Of a stretch of 64,000 nucleotides of DNA, positions 46,121 through 53,678 are shown in pieces. This DNA comes from Devosia beringensis. GTDB lineage: Bacteria > Pseudomonadota > Alphaproteobacteria > Rhizobiales > Devosiaceae. The number at the start of each line of letters is the position of its first letter. Position 1 is the stretch's first letter. The position numbers and the translations under genes were made by a program. Where the stretch lies: NCBI RefSeq assembly GCF_014926585.1, contig NZ_CP045422.1:2024501-2088500 (forward strand), written 5' to 3'. Under the pieces are notes generated by a model. That model was not told the DNA's origin. It saw only the letters and a program-made list of their open reading frames with translations, and made no database searches.

Positions 46121-47400
46121 TCGCGCGCTCGCTGAGCCTCTTTGCCGGCCTCTTCGCGCTGATCCTGGTGATCGGCTGGCTGATGGGCGTGCCCTTCACC
46201 TCAAGCCGTCTCGTCGAGGCCACCGCCTATGCCCTGATCGCCTTGGGCCTCAATATCCAGTGGGGTTATGGCGGGCTGTTCAATTTCGGCATTATGGGCT
46301 TTCTGATGCTGGGCGGCTTTGCGGTCACCTTCATCTCCTATCCGATCAATCCCAGTTTCTGGGGCTCGGATGGCCCGTGGATGCTGGGCCGGGCGGCCCT
46401 GGCCTTTGGCGCCGGTGCGCTGCTGGTCTATGCGGCGCGGCAGAGCCATCGACTGGGCCTGCGCGGCGGGTGGAAGACGTTCACCATCGTGCTGGCTTGG
46501 TTCGTCGCTTATTGCCTCTATCGCAGCCAGATCGATCCGGCTGCCGCCTATATCGAAAGCACGGCCGGCTTTGTCGGCGGGCTGGGCATCAATCCGGTCT
46601 TCGGCTGGCTGTTCGGCGGCGTGCTGGCTGCCGGCGTCGCCCTGATCGTGGGCAAGATCGCGCTGGGGCTGCGCACCGATTATCTCGCCATTGCCACGAT
46701 CGGCATTTCGGAAATCATCCGGGCGCTGATCAAGAACATGGACTGGCTGACGCGCGGCACGCTGACCGTGTCGCCGATTCCCTGGCCGACGCCACTGCCG
46801 CAGGAATACCAGGCGTCGGGCGCCGATCAGCTCAGCTCGCTGATCCTGGCGCGCGGCGGCTATCTGGCGCTGGCGCTGCTGGTGCTGGCGGCGGCGATTT
46901 GGCTGGTCAGCCGCGCCTATGCCGGGCCCTGGGGCCGGATGATGCGGGCCATTCGCGACAATCATGTCGCGGCGTCGTCCATGGGCAAGGATGTCAAATC
47001 CCGCCAGCTCGAAATCTTCGTGCTCGGCTCGGTGCTGATGGGCATTGGCGGGGCCATGCTGGTCAGCTTCACGCAGATCTTTGATCCCAGCAGCTACCAG
47101 CCGATCAACCATACCTTCCTGATCTGGGTGATGATCATTGTCGGCGGGGCCGGCAACAACTGGGGCGCGGTATTTGGGGCGGTCCTGATCTGGCTGGTCT
47201 GGGTGATTTCCGAGCCGCTGGCCAAGACCATTTTCGAAACGGCCAGCTACTGGTCGACCAGTGTGGGCTGGCCGGAGATTCCCGATATCGAGTCGCGCTC
47301 CGCCCAGATGCGGGTCTTCGTGCTGGGTCTGGTCATCACCATTGCGCTGCGCTACGCGCCCAAGGGGCTGATCCCCGAAGTTGTCCGACGCGACAGCTAG
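46117..47400 (+). CDS. livM: Branched-chain amino acid type ABC transporter, permease LivM
   Basis: A 427-residue permease, on the long side for LivM. The opening spans and GLNIQWGYGGLFNFGIMGFLMLGG are typical, as is the coupling stretch GRMMRAIRDNHVAASSMGKDV near residue 270. An extra pair of spans between about residues 90 and 150 explains the length. The stop is immediately followed by the promoter of the Xre/RES pair. Confidence 0.91.
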   Translation: MIARSLSLFAGLFALILVIGWLMGVPFTSSRLVEATAYALIALGLNIQWGYGGLFNFGIMGFLMLGGFAVTFISYPINPSFWGSDGPWMLGRAALAFGAGALLVYAARQSHRLGLRGGWKTFTIVLAWFVAYCLYRSQIDPAAAYIESTAGFVGGLGINPVFGWLFGGVLAAGVALIVGKIALGLRTDYLAIATIGISEIIRALIKNMDWLTRGTLTVSPIPWPTPLPQEYQASGADQLSSLILARGGYLALALLVLAAAIWLVSRAYAGPWGRMMRAIRDNHVAASSMGKDVKSRQLEIFVLGSVLMGIGGAMLVSFTQIFDPSSYQPINHTFLIWVMIIVGGAGNNWGAVFGAVLIWLVWVISEPLAKTIFETASYWSTSVGWPEIPDIESRSAQMRVFVLGLVITIALRYAPKGLIPEVVRRDS

Positions 47401-47407
47401 TCCAAAC

Positions 47408-47436
47408 TTGCATTTTGTCCATATCTGGACTATATG
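47408..47436 (+). promoter_or_regulatory. Promoter and internal operator of the Xre/RES pair
   Basis: TTGCAT at 47408 and TATATG at 47431 are exactly 17 bases apart. The spacer holds GTCCA-TATC-TGGAC, a perfect 5-bp inverted repeat (47417-47430). A dyad in the spacer is the expected place for autorepression by the antitoxin. It begins 8 bases after the livM stop. Confidence 0.7.
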
Positions 47437-47459
47437 TCTGTGCATAACAGGAGGCAGAC

Positions 47460-47990
47460 ATGGCCAATGCAGGTTTCGCCGACATGAACCAGGCCGCGCT
47501 GGTTGCCAGCGCGCCGCTCGGCCCCGACCGCTTCGAGCCGGCCAATCGGCGGCGGCTGAGCGGGCCGGCCCTGCGCAGCTTTGCCGCCATTGCCGATCTC
47601 TGGGGCCTTTCCGAACAGCAGCGCCGGCTGGTGCTGGGCTATCCCTCGCGCTCGACCTATCACAACTGGATGCGGCTGGCGCGGGCGCAGGCCGAGGTTA
47701 CCCTTGATGTCGACAGCCTGACGCGGCTGTCGGCACTGCTGGGCATTCACCAGGCGCTGGGCGTGCTGTTTGCCACCCAAAGCGAGGCTCTGGCCTGGCT
47801 CAATGGGCCCCATTATGCGCCGCTGTTTGGCGGCCAGGCGCCGCTGGAGCTAGTCACCGCCGGCACGCTGGATGGTCTGCTGCAGGTGCGGCGCTTCCTC
47901 GACGCGGCGCGTGGCGGGCTCTATATGGCGCCCAATGGCCTTGATGCCGGCTTTGCCGCCAGCACCGATCAGGATCTTGTCTGGCAGTGA
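47460..47990 (+). CDS. Xre/MbcA/ParS-type antitoxin of a RES toxin
   Basis: A 176-residue protein. The N-terminal Xre-like helices (ALRSFAAIADLWGLSEQQRRLVLGYPSRSTYHNW) are followed by the MbcA/ParS/DUF2384 toxin-binding domain (RLSALLGIHQALGVLF, EALAWLNGPHYAPLFGGQAPLELV, and a C-terminal VRRFLDAARGG). In known Xre-RES pairs this protein neutralises the toxin and represses the operon. GGAGG precedes the ATG. The toxin start overlaps the stop (GTGA). Confidence 0.88.
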   Translation: MANAGFADMNQAALVASAPLGPDRFEPANRRRLSGPALRSFAAIADLWGLSEQQRRLVLGYPSRSTYHNWMRLARAQAEVTLDVDSLTRLSALLGIHQALGVLFATQSEALAWLNGPHYAPLFGGQAPLELVTAGTLDGLLQVRRFLDAARGGLYMAPNGLDAGFAASTDQDLVWQ

Positions 47991-48652
47991 GCATTGCCCA
48001 TGCCGCAGCCCCCAGGCCGGCGCACCGGCTGATCCCCTCGCAGTTTCCGCCGATCGGACTGTTCGACACGGTGACGCGGGCGGCAGACCTCGAAGCGGTG
48101 ATGGAGCTGGCGGGCTGGACCAATGACCGACTGGTGGCCGAGCGGCTGGGTCGCCTGCCGGCCAGTGACTGGGTATTCGGCCGGCCCAATGCCTCGGTGG
48201 TCATGGCGGCCTTCCTGCATGCGCCGGTCAGCGGCGCGCGCTTTTCCTGCCCCGACCTGGGCGCCTGGTATGCTGCCGCCAGCATCGACACCGCCATTGC
48301 CGAGGTGGCGCACCATCTGCGGCGGGAGGCCTTTGCCCGCCGATTGCCCACTGCCAGCCGCCGCTATCGCGCCTATGGTTGCCAGTTGCTGGGCCGCTAT
48401 CGCGACATTCGGGGGCTTGATGACGGGGCGCTCTACAGTCGCACCAGCTATGCGGCCAGCCAGGCGTTTGGCGAGGGCCTGCGGGCGGCGGGCGAGGATG
48501 GGGTGATCTATGACAGCCTCCGACACCAGGGCGGCGTCGCCATCTGCGCCTACCGGCCGGGCAAGATTGTCGAGGTGGTGCAGGCCGACCATGTCGACAT
48601 CGCGGTGACGGTGGCGAGCCCGACCATCACGGTGACCCGGCTGGCTGGCTAG
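47987..48652 (+). CDS. RES-domain toxin (NAD+ depleting)
   Basis: A 221-residue RES protein with GTG start overlapping the antitoxin stop. The domain is recognisable by GARFSCPDLGAWYAAASIDTAIAEVAHH (Arg, Tyr and Glu of the active site region) and the late YDSLRHQGG, with the serine of the Arg-Glu-Ser triad. Characterised RES toxins degrade NAD+ by phosphorolysis or hydrolysis. All expected landmarks are present, so it is probably active. The pair may serve in stress response or stabilise this region. Confidence 0.88.
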   Translation: MSIAHAAAPRPAHRLIPSQFPPIGLFDTVTRAADLEAVMELAGWTNDRLVAERLGRLPASDWVFGRPNASVVMAAFLHAPVSGARFSCPDLGAWYAAASIDTAIAEVAHHLRREAFARRLPTASRRYRAYGCQLLGRYRDIRGLDDGALYSRTSYAASQAFGEGLRAAGEDGVIYDSLRHQGGVAICAYRPGKIVEVVQADHVDIAVTVASPTITVTRLAG

Positions 48653-48705
48653 ACGCTCCTTTGCGGTGCTACCCACAGCCATCGGGGTTCGATGAACAAT
48701 CATCC

Positions 48706-48734
48706 AAAAAAAGGCCCGGGATCGCGCCCGGGCC
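48706..48734 (-). terminator. Minus-strand terminator downstream of the Liv-type binding protein gene
   Basis: Read on the minus strand, GGCCCGGG-N6-CCCGGGCC followed by seven T. It lies about 115 bases beyond the stop of the binding-protein gene. Confidence 0.85.
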
Positions 48735-48785
48735 TTCGCATTATGCGGATCTGCGTCCGAGCCCTGCGCGCATAGCGCTTCGGGC

Positions 48786-48848
48786 CTCGGTACCTTAAAA
48801 CCCTCCACCGGAGGGTTTTGCCGGCGCTTTGCGCCGGACGGTGCCGAG
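48786..48848. terminator. Structured 3' region with bidirectional hairpins
   Basis: Outer arms CTCGGTACC and GGTGCCGAG (one T-G pair) enclose two hairpins: AAAACCCTCC-ACC-GGAGGGTTTT (48797-48819), which carries T-runs on both strands, and CCGGCGC-TTT-GCGCCGG (48821-48837). Together they can form a three-way junction abutting the stop codon of the minus-strand gene. It probably terminates transcripts from both sides. Confidence 0.65.
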
Positions 48849-50054
48849 TTACTGGATCAGGCCCTTTTCGACGAAGGCACCGCCTTCGACGGCCAGTTCG
48901 ACGATGATGCCGTCAACGTCGCCAGCGGCGTCGAAGTCGAGGGCGCCGCCAGCGCCGTCATAGTCGATGTCGGTGCCGGCCTTGATCAGCTCGACAGCCT
49001 TGGTCCATTCGCCGGGCATGATCTTCTCGCCGGGGGCCGAGGAAACGTCGCGCAGCGCGGCAGCAATGCCGGCACGGTCGGTCGAACCGGCCTTTTCGAT
49101 GGCCAAAGCCAGCAGGAAGGCGGCGTCATAGGCCTGCGGCGCATAGGTCGCATTGGCTTCGATGCCGGCCGCGGTGGCCAGGTCGGTATAGGTGGTGGTG
49201 GCAGCGCCTTCAGGTGCGCCGGCGCGGGTGGCGATCAGGCCTTCCACGGCAGCGGCGTCGATGCCGCTGAGCAGGTCGTCGCCGACCATGCCGTCACCGC
49301 CGACATAGGTGGTGAAATTGCCGGATTCAACGGCCTGGCGCAGGATGGTGTTACCCGAGGCATTGGCATAGGCCAGGATCACCAGGTTCTGGCTGGCGAC
49401 CAGGTTGCCCAGCTCGGCGCGATAGTCGGCCTTGCCTTCTTCATGGGCGACATTGGCCGAGACGGTGCCGCCGGCAGCGGTGTAGGCAGCGGTCAGCGCG
49501 TCAGCAAAACCCTTGCCATAGTCATTGTTCACATAGGTCACGGCGATATCCATGACGCCCTTGGCGATCAGCAGATCGGCCATCTTGACGCCCTGCAGGG
49601 CATCCGAAGGCGTGGTGCGATAGACCAGGTCATTGTCTTCGAGCGTGGTCAGGGCCGGGGCCGAAGAGGCCGGCGAGATGAACACGACGCCGCCCGACAG
49701 GCCCGAGCCGTTGAAGGCGCCGATGGTTTCGCCGGTGCAGAGGGCGCCGACAATGCCCACCACGTTGTCGGAATTGATCAGCTTGTCGGCAGCGGCGGCG
49801 GCGGCGGTCGCGTCGCAGGCACCGTCGGCGGAAATTAGGTTCAGTTCACCACCCAGGATGCCGCCCTGCTCGTTGACCTGCTTTACCACCAGTTCGGCAC
49901 CGGCAAAAATGGGTGGGGTCAGCGATTCAATCGGGCCGGTGAAGCCGCCGATAAAGCCGATGGTCGCGCCGGTGTCCTGGGCAAAGGCGGGCACGGCAAC
50001 GACCAGGGTCGAGGCGGCTACGGCCAGGGTCAGGGTTTTCTTGAGATTGAGCAT
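48849..50054 (-). CDS. Liv-type ABC transporter substrate-binding protein
   Basis: A 401-residue periplasmic binding protein. Residues 1-25 are a signal peptide ending VPAFAQ (MLNLKKTLTL at the start). The type I fold opens with IGFIGGFTGPIESL and includes INSDNVVGIVGALCTGET and SPASSAPALT, the region that binds the ligand carboxylate and amine. It is the only binding protein near livGFHM and very likely serves it, though it is on the opposite strand 1.4 kb away. The start at 50054 is fixed by the signal peptide; AGAGGG lies upstream. Confidence 0.9.
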   Translation of the reverse strand: MLNLKKTLTLAVAASTLVVAVPAFAQDTGATIGFIGGFTGPIESLTPPIFAGAELVVKQVNEQGGILGGELNLISADGACDATAAAAAADKLINSDNVVGIVGALCTGETIGAFNGSGLSGGVVFISPASSAPALTTLEDNDLVYRTTPSDALQGVKMADLLIAKGVMDIAVTYVNNDYGKGFADALTAAYTAAGGTVSANVAHEEGKADYRAELGNLVASQNLVILAYANASGNTILRQAVESGNFTTYVGGDGMVGDDLLSGIDAAAVEGLIATRAGAPEGAATTTYTDLATAAGIEANATYAPQAYDAAFLLALAIEKAGSTDRAGIAAALRDVSSAPGEKIMPGEWTKAVELIKAGTDIDYDGAGGALDFDAAGDVDGIIVELAVEGGAFVEKGLIQ

Positions 50055-50278
50055 GTACGTCCCTCTGCTGGGTTGTTCCGGGGAGCGACCCTTGCATGGG
50101 TCGTCTTGCCACGCGAAACAACGCGATAAAGGGGGCGCAACCCGCGCCCCGCTGGGCAGACTGTTGCACAGATCGGGCGGGCGAGTCACCGGCTATTGCG
50201 GGCGCTGCGAAGGCTGAACACACAGTTGCTTAACGGGCAGGTCTTGGCCATAGACTGTTGCAGTGGCGGGAGGTTGGC

Positions 50279-51310
50279 GTGGACACAGCAAGCCGGGCAG
50301 GGATGGTGGCAGGGCTGTTGCTGGCGCTGATAGGCGGACCGGCACAGGCGCAGTTGAGCGTGCTCGACCAGGCGCAGGATCAGGTCGGGCAAGAGGCGCC
50401 CGGCGCCCCGGCCCCGCCCTGTGGCAGCCAGACCATCAGCATTGCCAGCATGAGCTGGCCCTCGGCGCAATTGCTGGCCGAAATTCATGCCCGTGTGCTG
50501 ACGCGCGCCTTTGGCTGTGCCGTGCAGGTGGCGCCGGGCGACCTGGCCGCCACCGGCTCGTCAATGGGCTCGACCGGCCAGCCTGCCGTGGCGCCGGAAA
50601 TGTGGCCGACACGGGTAGCCGATGTGTGGAATGCCGGCATGGCAGCCCAGATGCTGCGGCCGGCAGCGCCGACCTACGTCGAGACGGCGCTTGAGGGGTG
50701 GTTCATCCCGGCGGCACTGGCCGCCGCGCGGCCGGACCTGATCAGTGCCGGTCAGTTGGCCAGCGTACTGCCGGCGCTCAATGGCGGGGACAGGGTGCCG
50801 TTCATCTCCTGCCCGGCCGACTGGGCCTGTGCCGTGATCAACCGGCACCTGATCGCGGCCCACGGGCTGGAGGCACTGGTCGATGTCGTCGAGCCGGCCA
50901 ACCGCTTCGAAATGGACAGCCTGATCGCGGAGGCGGTCAATCGCAATGACCCGGTACTGTTCTACTATTGGCGGCCCAATGCGCTGCTCGCCCAGCTCAC
51001 CCCGGTCGCCCTCGACATGGGTGACTATGATGCCGAGGCCGCCAAATGCCTGGCCCAGGCGGTCTGTGCGGCGCCGCAGCCCAGTGCCTTTGCGCCCGAA
51101 GCGGTGCTGGTAGCGCTCAGCGAGTGGGTGTTTACCGATATTCCGGCCATTGCCGGCTATTTCCAGCGCACCAGCCTGCCCGTGGCGGCGATGAACACGC
51201 TGCTGGCGCAGCTGAACGAACCGGGGGCCAGCGTGGCCGGCGTGGCCGACCGGTTCATTGCCGAGCGTGGCGACATCTGGCGGCAATGGGTGGGACCCGC
51301 CGTGCCTTAA
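50279..51310 (+). CDS. OpuAC/ProX-type glycine betaine or choline binding protein, orphan
   Basis: A 343-residue exported protein. The GTG start at 50279 has GGGAGGT at ideal distance and opens a signal peptide (AGMVAGLLLALIGGPAQAQ). The mature part resembles the OpuAC family, with aromatic residues such as ETALEGWFIP and FYYWRPNALL that could form a quaternary-amine cage. Four cysteines suggest disulphides. No transporter ATPase or permease is adjacent, so it either serves a distant transporter or has a sensing role. The adjacent gene encodes a GGDEF-EAL protein. Confidence 0.82.
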   Translation: MDTASRAGMVAGLLLALIGGPAQAQLSVLDQAQDQVGQEAPGAPAPPCGSQTISIASMSWPSAQLLAEIHARVLTRAFGCAVQVAPGDLAATGSSMGSTGQPAVAPEMWPTRVADVWNAGMAAQMLRPAAPTYVETALEGWFIPAALAAARPDLISAGQLASVLPALNGGDRVPFISCPADWACAVINRHLIAAHGLEALVDVVEPANRFEMDSLIAEAVNRNDPVLFYYWRPNALLAQLTPVALDMGDYDAEAAKCLAQAVCAAPQPSAFAPEAVLVALSEWVFTDIPAIAGYFQRTSLPVAAMNTLLAQLNEPGASVAGVADRFIAERGDIWRQWVGPAVP

Positions 51311-51513
51311 CGCCAGCTTTACCCTTCGTGACGGCGACCGTCAGGGTGTCGTCTCCCTGTCATACAGCGCCAATAAAGTGGCGGATCAATATCGCAGCCT
51401 CCGCCTAAGCTACTGACAGAAAAGCATTTTTGTTTCCGCTTTACGAATTGTTCATGTCTGATCGCCGATAGTCTACCGGCCCGGCATTCTCGGGCGGACC
51501 GGACCAGATCGCC

Positions 51514-53019
51514 ATGCGGCGTAACTTAGCACTTTCCCAGATTCTTGACGGCTATCGCGGCATTGCCCTGGCTGCCGCAACCGTCATCGCGGCGCTGTTT
51601 ATCGCCAGTGGCCTGGCGCTGTCAGGCCTGCTGGACCGCGCCGGCATGACACTCCCCGTCACCACATTGCTGGCCGGCAGCCTGCTGCTGGCCGTGCTGG
51701 CGGTGGGGCACAAGATGATACGGATGCGCATTGTCCTGGCCGCCAAGGCCACCCATGACATCATGGCCTCGATCCATCGCGATGCGCTGACCGGGGTGGC
51801 GACGCGCTCCTATTTCCTCGAGATGCTGCGCGGCGAAGTCTATCACGGCTCGGAGCGGGCGGTGGGCTATCTGCAGCTCGACATGGACAATCTCAAGGTG
51901 CTCAACGACACCGCCGGCCATGGCGCGGGCGATGCGGCGCTGCTGCATCTGGCGGCGACAATCCGCGACATGCTGCCCAATGCGCTGGTCGGCCGGCTGG
52001 GCGGGGACGAATTCGGCATTGCCGTGTTCGGGCATGACAACCGCGCCGGCCTCAAGCGTCTGGGCGAGGAATTGCTGCGGCGGCTGGAGCGCCCGGTGGG
52101 GATTGCCGGCCGGCCGGTCCGGCTGGCGGCCACCATCGGCATTGCCCTGGCACCACTCGACGCTACCGATGTGGACGAGCTGATGTCCAAGGCCGATCTG
52201 GCGCTCTACAAGGGCAAGAAGAGCGGCCGCCACATGGTGGTGGCCTTTGATGCCGACATGCTGGGCGATGAGCGGCATCGCCGCTTCGTCGAGCGCGAAC
52301 TGCGCGCCGCCTTGCTGCTGGACGAACTCGAGCTGCACTATCAGCCGGTCTTTGACGGCGACCGCCATGTGACGTCCCACGAGGCATTGATCCGCTGGCG
52401 CCACAAGGTACGCGGCGTCATCTCGCCGGCCCAGTTCATTGCCATTGCCGAAGAGAGCGACCTGATCGACAAGGTGGGTGAGTGGGTGCTGCGCCGCGCC
52501 TGCCAGGATCTGCCGCAACTGGGCACGCCGGTGGCGGTCAATGTGTCGCCCGCCCAGCTGCGCCATGCCGATTTTGCCCCGCGCTTTGCCGCGCTGCTGG
52601 GTGAAACCGGCACCGATCCGCGCCACATCATTGTCGAGATCACCGAGACGGTGCCGCTGCAGGCCCAGGGCATCGAGCTGGCCAATGTCGATGCGCTGCG
52701 GGCGCTCGGCGTGCGCATCGCCATCGACGATTTCGGCGCCGGCCATGCCAGCCTGCAATATCTGCGCGGCTTTGCCTTCGACATCATCAAGATCGACCGC
52801 ACCTATGTGTCGAGCCTGGGCAGCAGCCGGATCGACGCCATCATCGTGGCGGCGATCTGCGACATTGCCCGGTCCCTGCCGGTCGAGGTGGTGGCCGAAG
52901 GGGTGGAGACCGAGGAGCAGTTCCGCCTGCTGCGCCAGGCCGGCTGCACGCGGTTCCAGGGCTTTCTGCTTGGCCGGCCGCAGCCGCTCGAGGCGCGGCG
53001 GGTCGCCAGCGCCGCCTGA
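51514..53019 (+). CDS. GGDEF-EAL cyclic-di-GMP protein
   Basis: A 501-residue membrane protein with two N-terminal spans (about 17-37 and 48-66). The GGDEF domain has RLGGDEFGI. The EAL domain has HEALIRW, NVSPAQL, EITET, IDDFGAGHASL and VAEGVETEEQF, so both active sites look intact. No I-site RxxD is obvious at the usual place. It may make or degrade c-di-GMP, with the balance unknown. No sensory domain other than the membrane part is visible. Confidence 0.93.
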   Translation: MRRNLALSQILDGYRGIALAAATVIAALFIASGLALSGLLDRAGMTLPVTTLLAGSLLLAVLAVGHKMIRMRIVLAAKATHDIMASIHRDALTGVATRSYFLEMLRGEVYHGSERAVGYLQLDMDNLKVLNDTAGHGAGDAALLHLAATIRDMLPNALVGRLGGDEFGIAVFGHDNRAGLKRLGEELLRRLERPVGIAGRPVRLAATIGIALAPLDATDVDELMSKADLALYKGKKSGRHMVVAFDADMLGDERHRRFVERELRAALLLDELELHYQPVFDGDRHVTSHEALIRWRHKVRGVISPAQFIAIAEESDLIDKVGEWVLRRACQDLPQLGTPVAVNVSPAQLRHADFAPRFAALLGETGTDPRHIIVEITETVPLQAQGIELANVDALRALGVRIAIDDFGAGHASLQYLRGFAFDIIKIDRTYVSSLGSSRIDAIIVAAICDIARSLPVEVVAEGVETEEQFRLLRQAGCTRFQGFLLGRPQPLEARRVASAA

Positions 53020-53162
53020 TCTCTCTCGCCAGAAGTTTTGCTGCCGACGCTTTGCTGCAATGACAGCTTGATGACAGCGATTGCGTTCTCGCAGTTGCGT
53101 CGCACGCCGCCGCGCGGATATAAGGCTTGTGGGAAGCCTTTTATGGCAGTGGGAGTAGTGCC

Positions 53163-53579
53163 TTGGATTTGAAGCGGATCAACGATCATGTCAGCGTTTC
53201 GGGGCAGATTCGTCCCGAGGACGTCGCAGCGCTCAAAGCCGCCGGGTTCGTCGCCATTGTCAACAATCGCCCCGACGGGGAATCCCCCGACCAGCCGGAC
53301 GGGGCCGAGATCGCGGCCGCCGCCGCGGCAGCGGGTCTGGCCTATCATGCCATTCCGCTCGGTCGCGAGGGGGTTTCTCCCGAAATGGTGGCACAGACCA
53401 AAGCCGTGCTCGAGGGGAGCGCGGGGCCGGTCTTTTGCTACTGCCGGTCCGGAACGCGCTCCACCACCTTGTGGGCGCTGAGCCAGGCCGGCACGGTCGA
53501 TGCCAGCCAGATCATCGCGCAGGCGGCCGAGGCCGGCTACGATATGAGCCATCTGGCGGGTCATCTCGACCGCAACTAG
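53163..53579 (+). CDS. DUF442/TIGR01244 protein-tyrosine-phosphatase-like protein
   Basis: A 138-residue protein. The start is taken as TTG 53163, because GGGAG lies seven bases upstream and the family begins LKRINDHVSVSGQI; a longer frame has no ribosome site. The phosphatase loop reads CRSGTRS, with Cys94 as nucleophile in a C-x5-R pattern. This family is often fused to or near sulphur and beta-lactamase-like hydrolase genes (Blh), not seen here. The substrate is unknown. Confidence 0.87.
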   Translation: MDLKRINDHVSVSGQIRPEDVAALKAAGFVAIVNNRPDGESPDQPDGAEIAAAAAAAGLAYHAIPLGREGVSPEMVAQTKAVLEGSAGPVFCYCRSGTRSTTLWALSQAGTVDASQIIAQAAEAGYDMSHLAGHLDRN

Positions 53580-53678
53580 ACGCCTTCAGGCGCTGGGGCG
53601 GGCGACCGCCCCCGGCCATATGCCGATTGCTGAGCCGGACCGTCACAGGTCCTTCCCCCCTCCTGCTCGGACAGATTC

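Noticed and set aside
43626..47400. livGFHM as a urea or amide transporter
   Set aside because: No urease or amidase gene is nearby and the subunits do not show features I can tie to urea; kept as branched-chain amino acid type.
51329..51343. TGACGG-CGA-CCGTCA hairpin after the OpuAC-type gene as a terminator
   Set aside because: It has a 6-bp stem, a three-base loop and no T-run; too weak to call.
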